64,000 bases of DNA from Morinoia aosen (GCA_030386875.1 CM059579.1:15596484-15660483), one strand, 5' to 3'; shown: positions 23,665 to 35,600, counted from the first letter of the stretch. Program-made: numbers and translations. Notes: generated by a model from the letters alone, not told the origin.

Positions 23665-25548
23665 CTAGGTCGTATCATAAGTCTTGTTCGTTTATTGTAG
23701 TATAATAAGAAGAGTAGAAATATATCTAGCAACATTTATTTATTCAACAACATATTCTCCATCATTAGTAGCGACTTCTTTCCACCTGCTTACTAATATT
23801 GTAATGCCTCGTTCCTTTATAGTAGTGTGCTACTATTTTGAATCCTTATTTTTGTTAGTTGCGTCTTGTTTGTTAGTAGTTGCGTTCTGTATACTCTGGA
23901 AAGTGACATCCACGTGCGACCTGTTACGCGTAATAGCGAGAGCATGTGGAGGGTTGCCGAGGATAGGTTAAGAGTGCTAGTTTTTGAAGCTTGTAGAGGT
24001 CGGTTGGCTACCTTTGTACTCCTCCGTGTATACTTTCATCGGTGACTACGTTGTGCGCGATATGGTGAGTCTGAGCAAGGACAAGTAATAAAGGCTAAAG
24101 TCCGGTGCTAGAAGACTCCGCCATAAGATAGTCGCCAAATGTATGAAGCAGGATTGTATAGTTTCATGTAGCACAGTCATGCCGACCGGTTTTATCGTAA
24201 GTGGTATGTTTTAAAGTGTAATATCCTGAATGTGGATACCAATAAACGCAAGTTTCGCATTTTGTTGTTTCCCATGAAAGCCGGATAGAGAATAGCGCCA
24301 CAAGTTTGGGTCTAGAGGTAATAGGAGGCTGGTGCGAATTCAGAAGAGAAGTTCGGTCGTAATTTGCGTTCAGGTGTATTTTGGTAAACCCTTTTGTTGG
24401 CGACTGTACCGAAGCCTGGGACGGCTCTGGAGCTTGTTGGCGGATTCGAGCCTTGGATGCTCTGGAGATAGGTTGATAGGTTGGCGGTTCTTGGAGGGCA
24501 TTGAAAATAAGGTAGCAGCGCTACGACCCGTGCTTTGCGTTGGTTAGGCTGGTGAAGTGGTGGTCGCGCAGCCCAGTGTATATAAATTCCGCGACCCCGC
24601 GGCATCAGGACTACCACACCTTGAAATTGTTTTTTTTAGTTAGAGAAGAGTTTCAATTCATTTTCAATTTCATTTCTGCCCATCATAATTTTCCTTTTGA
24701 GTAATTGGCCTGACTCCTAATGAGATGGAAGTCTGAAGAAACAATATCTGAATAATAGGGCGGATGCAATTACGTTTCCCATTTCAGTGTTTGTATTGTG
24801 TCGAAAGTCTTTCTTGCCGTATGCAGACGCGAATTGTCTTGCTGAAAGAAGAAACCTTTTCGATCGACCAAAGCTAGGCGCTTCTTTTCTTAGCAGTATT
24901 TAATCTTTGCAGCTACTGGCCGTACAGTTCTACAGTGGCTGTTTGATTGTTTTGCAAAAGCTCATAATGAATGATTCCTCACAAATCCCACCAAACACAC
25001 ATAATCCATTTTTCGTCTTCGATATCAACCCTATACAAAATAAGAATGCAAAGATGTGCAGTCATTCACACGCTGCTGACGATTAGCAGCAGAACAGTTA
25101 TAAGGAGCCCTCTTTTTAAGTTTGGGCTTCTTTCACAGCTCTTTTAAAAAACATTGAATTGTCATCGTACTCACATTATATTGCCCTATGGATACTACAG
25201 GATTAGCTGCAAATGTTTCCCTAATAAAGTTGTATCAAACTGAAGAGGCCACGATTCTCGAAGGCGTAGCAACATACTGAAATATCATTAAAATTCCTTA
25301 ACATTTAACACTGCAATAACAAATCGTTTTCGTGCATTAACTACGAAGCTATTCTCACTATTTCGAAACTTTTAGAACTATCTTCTTCATATCCGTTCAG
25401 TAACTGCTTCTGAATCATACACTTTTCGAATATTTTCGGTAGCTGCTGACGCATTACATCCTTAGCGAAACTGAAACAGCATTCTGTGTCTTATGTATGC
25501 GGTTGACGACACATTTTAATTGAAGGGTTGAAGATAAAAGTACCTAAA
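23665..25548 (-). mobile_element. Mariner relic (DD34D), split by a solo LTR
   Basis: Minus-strand frames give: NASAATENIRKVYDSEAVTE near 25460-25400 (N-terminal helix-turn-helix region), EDEKWI at 25020-25003, VWWDL, GIIHYELLQNNQTATVELYG, ALVDRKGFFFQQDNSRLH (to about 24824), HPPYYSDIVSSDFHL and NEIENELKLF near 24660. After the inserted LTR comes the C-terminus, RGITILVSRWKEVATNDGEY, ending at the stop codon at 23740-23742. Catalytic aspartates are kept at 25015-25017, 24836-24838 and 24731-24733, and the last two are separated by exactly 34 codons. Several stops and frameshifts, plus an apparent deletion of roughly 30 codons between DEKWI and the VWWD block, make it inactive. Terminal repeats near TTAGGT at both ends are weak. 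Confidence 0.9.
23818..24618. mobile_element. Solo LTR nested in mariner, 4-bp target duplication
   Basis: This GC-richer block interrupts the mariner C-terminal coding region exactly between NNFKE and RGITI. CCTT flanks it on both sides (23814-23817 and 24619-24622). Read on the minus strand it begins TGTGGTAG and ends CTACTATA, an 8-base inverted end with two C-to-T changes from CTACCACA. A TATATAAA lies at 24579-24586 and AATAAA at 24241-24246. No gag or pol sequence is present. Four-base duplications and TG..CA-type ends fit a retrotransposon LTR left by recombination. The superfamily is not decidable. Confidence 0.7.
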
Positions 25549-25559
25549 TATCTACAAGT

Positions 25560-25775
25560 ATTTCACTGCTATGTTTAAGGAAGACCACAGTGAATTGATT
25601 TGCTTCGTAGAATAAATCACAAAATTATACATTTGTATGTTATACGACTTCAAAGTCGTTAAACATGAAAACAGACAGGACATAAGGTACGGCCTGATAC
25701 TTATGGCAGGCTGAATTCTTTGGAGCATATTTCAAATGGAGACAAGATTTTAATTTGTATAAACTGAAACGTATT
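25560..25775. other. No gene seen
   Basis: AT-rich flank of the mariner. Nothing supported. Confidence 0.4.
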
Positions 25776-25910
25776 CTAATCTAGACCAACTGAAGCATTT
25801 TCCAGCCCAGACAAGCAGGATTATAGTCCAGTCTAGAAAAGTTGGATCGTTGTCCAGTCTAGAAAATTTGGATAATTTACCAGTCCATACAAGCTGGATC
25901 ACAAACCACT
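25776..25910. repeat. ~33-bp tandem repeat, about four copies
   Basis: The phrase GTCCAGTCTAGAAAANTTGGAT occurs twice almost identically, with CCAGCCCAGACAAGCAGGAT and CCAGTCCATACAAGCTGGAT on either side as diverged copies. Similar CAG..CTGG words to about 26340 may be still older copies. Confidence 0.6.
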
Positions 25911-25914
25911 TTTG

Positions 25915-27870
25915 GTATATTGAATACATTCAAGTCTTGGTATCATTTGGGAGCTGTTAGTTTATATAAACTGGACATCATTCGAATTAGGAAACACTTG
26001 AACGAATTCGAGCGTTTAAAATCATATATATACTGATAATTTATATGACTGATTTCAGCTTCAAAAACAATCCCCCATTAATAAAATAGGCGTCAGGTTC
26101 CAATCATGAAAAGCTGGAACTTATTCACATCACGGAATACTGACACAAATTCCAGTTGGCAAGTATTCATAGAAATTCTAATCCTTGAGGCTGGGACGTA
26201 ATTCTCTCAATACGTTCGAGCATGAATATCTAACATGGAATGTCGTAATGTATTCCAGTCCATAAATAGTGTTCCTAGATAGCAGCCGGGGAGTACTGGA
26301 GTTCATTCAACGCTAACATGCAATGCTGGTTTAGATTCTAGGCTGGAATCACGAAACTGCGACAAAACATCAGTCAAATATAAATCATCAGTCTTCTATA
26401 GACTTAAAACAATACGTCAATTATTGATCAAATTTTGATTTGATGCTATTTGCCCTAATTTACGGTTAATTTAAATACAGAGACTGACTCACAAAATGTA
26501 TTGTTTAGTTGTGAAAAATTATCCCGTGTTATTTTTGCAGTTCACTGACCCTTGAAAAATGCTTTGTCAGCTTACTGTGAGCAATTGGCTTTTACCTTTC
26601 CATACATCTACCTTACGATAAGCGGAGCGCAATATTTACAACAGAAATCAAGAATACAAAATATTCTCTGATCTCCTGTTGTGAAGCAGAATTGAAAAGA
26701 CATCTTGCGCGCTGAAGTTTTTCAGAACTTTTTTCCCAAAGTATTACAGAAAGAAGTGTTTCTCTTGGAAGACTTCCTTAACTCAGTTCTTCGCGAACGG
26801 AATTGTGCTTTTTCGAAAAGTTGAACTGCTGTACGAGCAAAGAGACTTTTTGGGTTAGACGCTAAGACGGATGTTATTGTATCAATAACCCTATTTTGCC
26901 CTACTGTTTGAATAACTCAATTAAATTCTTATTGCGAATTCAGTGAACTTACTGCTATTGTAAATTTGTGGTATAGTCACTTGATGTATACGATATTTTC
27001 CTAGTGACCAGTAAAAGACTGTGAATTTTTATGTTTTGCATCAGAACTGTTTTGCATCTACCATTACGTTGAAAATTATTCTAAATTTCTTAACATTTCC
27101 TTTAAGAACTTGAGCTCTTAAGAAGGCAACTTGAGCAGACAAGCTATGGACTGCTTGAATATTCTGACACTTCACAACGCGCCCAGGCGTTACCCATTGA
27201 ACACTTAAACAAGTGAGAAATATGTTGAAACGAAGTTTAAATTGCATGACTTTGGTTAGCAAACAGTCGTCATTGCATGGAAGTGGATGACAAAAATGAA
27301 CGATCATTATTCAACCCTTGAAAACTATTAGTGAGCTCGTAAAATAAATCAATGTCAGAATATGCAGCTTTAAAACTAGTCAGATGTTTTTGGTGGGACT
27401 TGTATGATACCGCCACATCAGCGGTCTCCAAGGCGACGAGTTCCGGTGACAGGCGCTATGCGTTTCCGTACGTATTTTAATGAAGATTTACCGTGTCCAT
27501 CCTATATTTTTTTCAGCAATCGTTACGTGTAAGCTTCCTAAATATTCGTGTAAAATCGTGCACGATCTTAAATTTCTTAGAATCTCAGGCTTGGAAATAT
27601 TTTCTCCTAACACCGAGTAAACATGAAATTCATTTTCAATGAATAGACCCATCAGAGTTGTCATGGCGGCTTCAGCGCGAGTTGAATAAAATTGGTACTG
27701 AGATCAAAAGTTGTTTGTGTTTTATTTGCCGTTTGCGAATACATAAAAAGTCGCAGATCTGAATTCAGTTGCCACGCCGTTTTCAAAACACCAAAAAAAC
27801 TGTAATATTTGACTAACATTCGAAACATATCGGCAAACTTGTTTACCCGAGCAACAAATGATTCAGGTCT
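25915..27870. other. No gene seen
   Basis: AT-rich with an 88-codon minus-strand ORF at 27041-27307 that lacks any recognisable feature. A GC-richer patch at 27395-27480 has no frame. Confidence 0.4.
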
Positions 27871-27879
27871 TGGACATAT

Positions 27880-28245
27880 TTAATAAAATCCTTTTTGAAA
27901 ATCTCGTTCAAAATTTTCCCCAAGCAACACGAAATGGACACTCACACGGAAAACAAACGCGTCAATAACACGCTCATTGTATTTCAGCAAATATCTAATC
28001 CAGCAATTCGTTCCAAATTCTTCGAACACCGACGCGGGTAAATAAAAAGTTCGAGCCCGAAGCGTTAAATCGCTCCAACTTTTGCGATGAGATAATTGAG
28101 CGGTGGAGGAAATCACTTCACGAGGCCTGTTTTTTTGCAGAACTGAAGCTATGCTCTGATCACTTCGACGTTGACGATGACATCGGGTATTGAATGGGCT
28201 TATTGGCTTGTCGGAACTGAACCTATTACTGGTTTTTCGCTCCAA
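27880..28245 (-). CDS. Hypothetical ORF, 121 aa, doubtful
   Basis: An uninterrupted minus-strand frame in a patch of near-balanced base composition. The product is basic in its N-terminal half (MERKTSNRFSSDKPISPF and an RQRRSDQ stretch) and more hydrophobic at the end (VSVHFVLLGENFERDF). There is no signal peptide, no domain and no upstream acceptor that I can support. The length is somewhat above chance for this composition. It could be a relic exon or part of an unrecognised transposon. Confidence 0.2.
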   Translation of the reverse strand: MERKTSNRFSSDKPISPFNTRCHRQRRSDQSIASVLQKNRPREVISSTAQLSHRKSWSDLTLRARTFYLPASVFEEFGTNCWIRYLLKYNERVIDAFVFRVSVHFVLLGENFERDFQKGFY

Positions 28246-29204
28246 GTTCCGAAAAGCTGGCGTTTTGCCGTGGACACTGGACAGGTATGAGTAAATCTAT
28301 ATGAAAACGAGTAAAATCAATATATATTAAAGAAAATCAATGACCGAAACTGATGAATTCTTTAGGAAAACAAAGGAAGATTTTCCGATCAGAAAAATCA
28401 ATGACCGAAACAGTTTACAATTGTTGATGAAATGAATACTTTCATGCTATCTATCGGTGATAGATTACGAAGTATCGATATCAGTAGAGCTGTTATCGAT
28501 TGGTAATAATTGTGCAACTATAGTTTACAAAGATAATTTATGCATGGAGATTCTCGTACTCGAGTAGCGTCAAAGTTCAACACTAATTTTTTATTTCAAG
28601 CTTGCTATTTACTTCATTCGAGATATTTATCTTCATTGATCAATGAGTAGAATTAGAGAGGTAAATAATAGTATTTAAGAACTATCACATCTGGGGAAAA
28701 CTTTATGCTTACTCCTACGTAAAAAATGCCTGAAATAACTTGCGTTTTAAAGTTTCATTCTGTAGCGATCAACATGCATTGGACCAAGCCTCGTTTTAGA
28801 ACTATTACATTCTCATTTTTATACAAGTGAATGATGTGTGACAATAATTATTAAATGTTCAAGAAGTATTCTTTATGATATAGATGCAATTATTACCTAA
28901 TATTTTTAAGAAAAGTCCTAATCATTACACAGCTCTCGATCCAGCTTTCACTGCGAGCATATGGAAGCCACTGAAAAGTTACATTTGGAAAAAACTTAGA
29001 TCGTCTAAAGATTTTTCATATTTGTATCGACATATTTTTAACTGATTTTCGCTAACCAGACAGTATTGTTGAATCAAAACACCTCACATGTGAGGAAAAA
29101 CATCATATCAACTGTAAAGTTAAAATGATGGCAGTTAATTTTGGGTACGACCACAGAATGTATCTTATGCACATATTGCGTGATCTTGGAACTACAGTGC
29201 CACT

Positions 29205-29591
29205 CTAAGTCATACTTAAGATCATTGGGTACAATTCTGAAACAAATGCACGATGCAATTCATTCTTGTATTCAATTTGCTTCGTCTTTGAAAGCTTCAT
29301 TTGACTTCCTTCGCTTCGACATTGAAAACTTCTTTCGATTTCATTCGCTTTGACTTTTAAAGCTTCAAGCAGATGGAGCTTGTAAGCAGACATAAGCTGG
29401 CATTGAGCAGTGGTATTCGACCAGCGATCCAAAACAACGGCCAGAGCACTACACAGTCTGAGAGCCTCCTTGATAATGAGAGCTGTAAGGCGATATTGTG
29501 CCTCCATGTTGCAGCACGGTGTTGCACCGGCGAAATTTGCCCTAGTTATTGCTGGGAAGCAAAAATTGCTCCCACCATTTCTAGGAAGCAA
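29205..29591 (-). CDS. Hypothetical ORF, 128 aa, doubtful
   Basis: A minus-strand frame of 128 codons whose N-terminus overlaps the start of the 29-bp repeat array. The middle (KEALRLCSALAVVLDRW) is plausible helix. The C-terminal half reads a small internal duplication on the opposite strand (GAAAGCTTCATTTGACTTC-like words near 29290-29370). No family is recognised and no splice sites are evident. A plus-strand ORF of equal length overlaps it, so the coding strand is uncertain and chance is likely. Confidence 0.15.
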   Translation of the reverse strand: MLPRNGGSNFCFPAITRANFAGATPCCNMEAQYRLTALIIKEALRLCSALAVVLDRWSNTTAQCQLMSAYKLHLLEALKVKANEIERSFQCRSEGSQMKLSKTKQIEYKNELHRAFVSELYPMILSMT

Positions 29592-30215
29592 AAACTGATC
29601 CCATTATTTCTAGGATGCAAAAATTGGTTCCATCATTTCTGGGAAAAGCATCTTTCAAGATTTGGGGCTAGCAAATATTGTTCCTATAATTTCTCAGGGA
29701 GAAAGGCGTTCTTATCATTTATAGGAATCAAAAGCTTTTCCGATCATTGCTCGAAGAGATAGCTGTTTCCATCGTTTCAAGGAAGCAGAAACAATGAAAT
29801 TGCTCCCATCAAATTTTGAAATGAAAACTTCCATCATTCTTGAAGTGAAATCTATCCCTTTTATTTTCAGCCGAAGGTCGAAGGAATAATTTCATCACAC
29901 TATTTAGAAGCGAAAACTGTTCCCATCATTCTAAGGAAGAAAATGCTGCTCCCATCATTTTCATGGAACGGAAGCTGTTCCAATCATATCTAAAAAGCGA
30001 GAATAATTCCCATCACATCTACCCAGTCCAACTCCAAAAAAGTAAGATGGGTAGGAAGCGAAAACTGTAGCCATCATTCCCATCATATCTAGGAACCGAT
30101 AATTGTTCCCATCATATCAAGGAAGCGATAATTGTTCCCATCATATCTAGGAAGCGATGATTGTTCCCACCATATCTAGGAAGCGATAATTGTTCCCATC
30201 ATATCAAAGAAGATA
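29540..30215. repeat. 29-bp minisatellite with a divergence gradient
   Basis: Consensus near GGAAGCGATAATTGTTCCCATCATATCTA. Copies from about 30090 to 30205 are nearly identical at a fixed 29-bp period. Towards 29540 they become strongly diverged, with indels, and only words such as GGAAGCAAAAATTG and CCCATCATTTCTA remain. About 20 or more units in total. Confidence 0.85.
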
Positions 30216-30219
30216 GACT

Positions 30220-30790
30220 GCTTCCAGCTTTTATGGAAGAGTGGTGTGCTCCGTTCTGGTGTGTGTTACTCCACAATGGACGTTGTTCACTGTAATTTGC
30301 AGTAAAACATTAAAAGAAGACTTGAGTTAAGCTTGCTTTCAATGTTATTTTATTGAATGATCTTGCGATTAATTTTCAACTCATTTTATATGAAGAAAGT
30401 GTCTGCGAAATATATACTCGTCATTCATGTCAGATCAAAATACGCCTGTTGAACTTAGTATCACAGTAATACAAATGTAAAAGGCTCTAATTTCCTTTTC
30501 TTTCAAATATGAAAATATTTCATTCACCAGCTACTTTGTCAAATCAATCAGAAAAATGTCATCCGGCAAAATTGATGATATCTAAATGTTTTCTACAATT
30601 TTTGTATCCATTAACATAAAGCTAACGCTTAACTAAAATTTGTAATCTTGCAATTAATATCTGTGTTTCTGAATTTCATGAAAACACTTCACTATTAATT
30701 TCCATCGTAAATTTTCTGTCGAATTTTCGTCCGGAGTTTTTGGTCTTGTTTTTGATCTTGTCCGACTGCTGATCTGAGATTATTGCAGCC
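30220..30790. other. No gene seen
   Basis: Spacer between two minisatellites. No supported ORF, repeat or signal. Confidence 0.4.
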
Positions 30791-30798
30791 GATTTTGT

Positions 30799-31370
30799 GA
30801 GGTGGTGGTGTGAGGTGGTGGTGTGAGGTGGTGGTGTGAGGTGGTGGTGTGAGGTGGTGGTGTGAGGTGGTGGTGTGAGGTGGTGGTGTGAGGTGGGGGT
30901 GTGAGGTGGGGGTGTGAGGTGGTGGTGTGAGGTGGGGGTGTGAGGTGGTGGTGTGAGGTGGTGGTGTGAGGTGATGGTGTGAGGTGGTGGTGTGAGGTGG
31001 GGGTGTGAGGTGGTGGTGTGAGGTGGTGGTGTGAGGTGGTGGTGTGAGGTGGTGGTGTGAGGTGGTGGTGTGAGGTGGTGGTGTGAGGTGGTGGTGTGAG
31101 GTGGTGGTGTGAGGTGGGGGTGTGAGGTGGGGGTGTGAGGTGGTGGTGTGAGGTGGGGGTGTGAGGTGGTGGTGTGAGGTGGTGGTGTGAGGTGATGGTG
31201 TGAGGTGGTGGTGTGAGGTGGGGGTGTGAGGTGGTGGTGTGAGGTGGTGGTGTGAGGTGGTGGTGTGAGGTGGTGGTGTGAGGTGGGGGTGTGAGGTGGT
31301 GGTGTGAGGTGGTGGTGTGAGGTGGTGGTGTGAGGTGGTGGTGTGAGGTGGTGGTGTGAGGTGATGGAGA
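30799..31370. repeat. 13-bp minisatellite, 44 units in perfect phase
   Basis: Unit GAGGTGGTGGTGT; 572 bp equals exactly 44 x 13 with no indel. The units are identical except at bases 7-8, where three variants occur (GGTGG, GGGGG, GATGG), and the last unit ends GAGA. The variant order GG-T-G-TT-A-T-G occurs twice, 221 bp (17 units) apart, from 30890 and from 31111. Because 13 is not a multiple of three, all three frames of the C-rich strand read the same 13-residue His/Pro/Thr repeat. The long frames at 30676-31461 are therefore a consequence of the repeat, not a gene. Confidence 0.95.
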
Positions 31371-31464
31371 GAGGTGATGTGAACCAATGGTGTGAGGTTG
31401 TGGCGGTGGTAAAAGCTGGCGGTCTAAGGTGGTTGTGGTGTATGATGTAAGTGGAAGACATATA

Positions 31465-32045
31465 ACAGATGCAAATAGAGTAATAACAATATAAACTTAG
31501 ACTATTTGGATAGACTTAGAAGTTTAATTTCAGTCTGACCAATACATTTTTTCATTTCATAGCGTAACTGGTACACAAAAAATGATTTTTTTTCTGAATA
31601 ACTTTTAAAATGCTAATCTGCAGCATCCATAATGTAACTCCATAAAATATTAAGCGCTCGTTCGAAATGGTGATTGTTTGTGATGAACTCGATCAAAATA
31701 TGCACTCGAAAAATACAATTCCCACTGAATAGAAGTGCAGTCATTTTTGGGCTGCTGCACTTATGCACTTATAGAAATCGCAAATCTTTACTAAACAAGT
31801 AAACATGTTATACCAGGTAATTTTCCACGGTACAGGCATGATAAATTTTCTTCTAGAATTTCGAACACAAAAAATGCCTGGCTATAGTTATCTACAACCA
31901 ATGTAAAATCCCTCATCTTAAGATACTTCAGTTCTAACCAATTTCTAAAATGAATTTATGTAGTAGACGTAGCTTTTAGGTTTCGCAACGAAGAAAAACT
32001 CATTATTTTCTCTATAAAAGATTTAATATTTAAAAATTGAGTTCC
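31465..32045. other. No gene seen
   Basis: AT-rich, featureless. Confidence 0.4.
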
Positions 32046-32048
32046 TTT

Positions 32049-32274
32049 AGAACATGTGAAAACCCGCTCAACAAAGAGCAGCATGCGGATAAAATTCATG
32101 CAGTTCTTTTAAGTATTCAATCAGTCATTGACGTGCATGTATTGCAGTGTTGAAATTCATAAGAACATATGAAAGAACATAAAATAATGAACAGCATGCG
32201 GATAAATTTCATGCTGTTCCTTTAAATATTCAATCAGCCATTGGCGTACATATGTTGTATTCCTCTGCAGCCCG
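32049..32274. repeat. 113-bp tandem duplication
   Basis: Two adjacent copies, 32049-32161 and 32162-32274, aligned by AGAACATRTGAAA, CAGCATGCGGATAAA and TATTCAATCAGNCATTG. Divergence is about 20 percent by eye. In the second copy CAGCATG and CATGCTG form a 7-bp stem. No frame is conserved. Confidence 0.75.
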
Positions 32275-32600
32275 TGGCCTGCTCGGAGCGAAGCGTGTGA
32301 TCAGAGCAGTCCACGCAGAACAGCTTCCAGTCCACTTCATTCAATGAAAAATGATGCAGCGACACACTATATTACCGAGCGGGGGATCCTGATGACAAGG
32401 GTACATTTATTTTAGATCCGAGGGTCTTTTTCAGTGTATGTCCACTTTGAAAGAGCGGCCGACAATAGCGAGGTCAGAAGATCGATTCGGGGCTCATTTT
32501 TTTCCTGTCGGTGACGTGGGGGACGAGAATTATTTGTCGTAGCGAGGGCAAGCGCGCATATTCGCCGCTCCTAATTGAAAACTGAACAGGTTTTGAAGGA
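32275..32600. other. CpG-richer patch without ORF
   Basis: Locally much richer in G+C and CpG than either flank (for example GAGCGGCCGAC, GTCGTAGCGAGGGCAAGCGCG). No frame, repeat or terminal structure was found. It could be a promoter-type island or a transposon end. Confidence 0.3.
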
Positions 32601-32604
32601 GAGA

Positions 32605-35600
32605 TTTGACAGGACAGTATAGTAAAGAAGCAAGGGCTCTCTGTCCACTAAAAGTGTTGTTAACACTTTTCGCATTAGTTATTTTTCTCACAAAAGTTGA
32701 CAACCCGGATACTTCCAGTGAAGTGATGGCCGAATTTTTATGTTGTATCTGTAATTTGAAAATAGGTTCTTCTCTCCTGATTGCTACTCACTTTTGTCCT
32801 TGCAAAATTGGTGACGCAAGGTTTCATCGGAGCTTCGAATGTACCGCCCTAATATAAGCAAGAAAATGATTATTCAAAAATGATGCAGGATTTTATGACA
32901 TTCCATGTACAATTTGTACATTACATGTGATGCATATTTTTCGTTCAATTGACAAAATCCAATGACCTATAGAGAAGCATGGATATCTAAGGCATGAGCT
33001 CATGTCTGACCTGAATGATTCAATCTACATAAACCGTAACAGAATCAAATTATGGACGTCAGGTCATAGTTATTCGTTCAGTGTAGCATGGGTGTGAACG
33101 TCTCCTCTACGAACGCTCCTCTCATGGTGAGCCTGACGGCTGAGAGGGAGACGTGTTGTGTCACGACGCTCAGGCTTAACTTGATTCATTATGCTGGAAT
33201 TTATAAAATTTCAAACCATGTCTGCAAGTCTTCAATGGAAATGAAATTGCCCACTCGTATTTTATTATAAGAAATTAACTCCAAAAATACTCAATGAAAA
33301 GAACATTGAATAGGGGAAAATATTTACACCAGTAAAAGATCACATGAAATATTAGCACCAAACCTCGAAAAAGATTAATATCAAACATCAAATGCATCTC
33401 TATATTTATTCTTCAGTTAAAGTATCGGATCCATCCATCATTCATGAGGGATGCTCGCTACGAGCTAAATTTTTGAGTTGATCATGAGTTAGTGATAAAT
33501 ACTTTAGCTTTTTCATGTGAAATTGAAAAGTTGCCTTTCATCAGTGTGATAAAAATGTTTTACCAGTTGGAAAAGTACCTCTAAGAGACAGCTATTCTTC
33601 TTTCTTCTGTTGCTTTGGGAATTTCTTTAGACTATCTATGCAGAATATAGTGAGCGAGTGTCAAAAACCTTCCAGTTTTTTGTCATTTTCACAAAAGCCT
33701 TTCGATTAAAGCTTTCAGATTTCTTTGAATTTCCCACCTATTTCATTTTTTTTAGATCCGCAAAACTTTCGGATGGAAGCTGTTCCGTGGGTTTTCAGAA
33801 GAAAAGGTCGACTGACAGCGCGCCAGCAGAACTTCTCTATGTTAGGCTGGCATGTTTCTGGAACATCTCAACGAAAAGCTAAAAGAGAAGTTTGAAGTTC
33901 GATATGGTTAGGTTTCACCACGGTTGTTTCAGCGTTACTGGAATTCACGACGGTGGAAGACTGTAGTCGAATTTTCAATTTGTAGTAATTGTTCAGCATA
34001 AGCATATTCGTTAAAAAAGTATTTGCTTTCATAGCAATGGGATGACGACTTGGTCTGTTAATTTCTGACGCCTTGCAACATATTCACTTTTTTTAGTGAA
34101 AACCGTCAGGGTTTCAGTGAACTTTTTAAATAGTTACTTCTCACGAAATTTGTTATCAACTGCTTTATTTCTCGGAAAGAAATACTAAAATGGTGTGAAT
34201 TAGGGCTTGACAGTCTGTGCCTGAGCATACTGCACGTTAAAGCTGCGGTTCAGGTCAGCGCACGGCTGTGTATAGAAAGTTCAAATGTCAATAAGGAATA
34301 ACCTGTAAACATACGGAGAAGTAAACAACTTGCTAAGGTGAATTTAAGCAACCAAAACGTAACGTTTAAGGATCTTCAAAATCTGATTGAAATCATAGGG
34401 TCCAGTTCCGTCAGCTATTATTTAACTAGCTTTAATAGAAATGAGAGAGGTTTTAACAATTGCAACACGACACGTCTCTCTTTAATTACATTATATAAAA
34501 CCACGAAATTGCAATATGGATTTTCCTACTTTTGTTCGACTTCTAAAGCTCATCAAATTACGTTGCCGCGTCAAAATTTAGAGTAAAATGCTGATGCAAT
34601 TAAATTTTGATTCCTCCTGACCTCAAAAACATTGCTTCAAATAGACTAAAGCGAGCTCAATTAAAGAGCGCGGCAAATATCTGAGCTGTAAAAGAAAGCT
34701 CTATTTTTTTGAAGAGGGATGAGAAGCATCGGGCAGAGATGTGACGAAGGTTACATCTATTCTTTCATTCTCCAGTACATACCAAAAAATTCACCGAAGT
34801 TGTGCTGATTTATCAAAATTAAGTTGTATGCACTTGCCAAATTGGCTTCTCCTGCTTTTTTCTTAATGGACTAATCTAATCAATGAAAACTTTGCATGCT
34901 TAATTTATGAAAGAATCTTCTTCAGATATTGCAATTCGCTTTGGCTTTAAATGCTTGGTGCCTTCGGGTAAAATTACGTCGTTATCCTATTGTTATTTTT
35001 CATTTGAGTTAGCTTACGTTTACATATAAAGACCGCAGTTAACTGGTTCATGTCACTTTACGCTATTTTGAGAGAGTCTGGCCTGACAACTGGAATCTTT
35101 CACATGATCAACGAGTCTCCTGGATATCAATGACCTTCCAGTTCAATGAAAAGAATATTTGTAAAATGATGAAGGAAAATTGAACTTCTTCGGGAGTATC
35201 GTTGGGATTTGAACCACTATCAAGTTATCATTGTTAAGGAAAATAAATAGTGCGCATAGTCGGAGGTTTTCTGGCTATTTTTACTCGTCGTTCTTTTATT
35301 TATAATGTCCGTAATCATTTTGTTAGTCGTTCATTTGTTGCCTAGTTTTATCATCTTACTGACAGGGTTGATTGGTCATTGTAAACTATCAGCTTCATAG
35401 AAGAGAAGCAAAGCAACTATTTACTTGAAAATTGTTTAGTGACATCAAATTCGTGTATTTGGTGGTTACATTTCGTAATGGGTCAATACTGCTTCGCATT
35501 TATAGATACCTAGTGGTTTTTAGCACCATTGCTCTCATTAAGAAAGGGATTCAAGCTTAGAAGAGCCAAGAGTGTCAGCCTTGACTCGTTAACAACGAGA

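Noticed and set aside
24312-24617. 101-codon minus ORF with Pro/Arg-rich product
   Set aside because: Lies wholly inside the solo LTR and begins where the mariner frame is interrupted; no LTR codes for protein in this way.
29540-31370. CRISPR-like arrays
   Set aside because: Repeats are contiguous with no unique spacers and the genome is eukaryotic in character.
30676-31461. 261- and 230-codon His/Pro/Thr ORFs on the minus strand
   Set aside because: They translate the 13-bp minisatellite. All frames give the same 13-residue cycle, so open frame is automatic.
35195-35240. tRNA-like B box (GGTTCAAATCC on the minus strand)
   Set aside because: The T-stem pairs at only two of five positions and no A box or acceptor stem is present.
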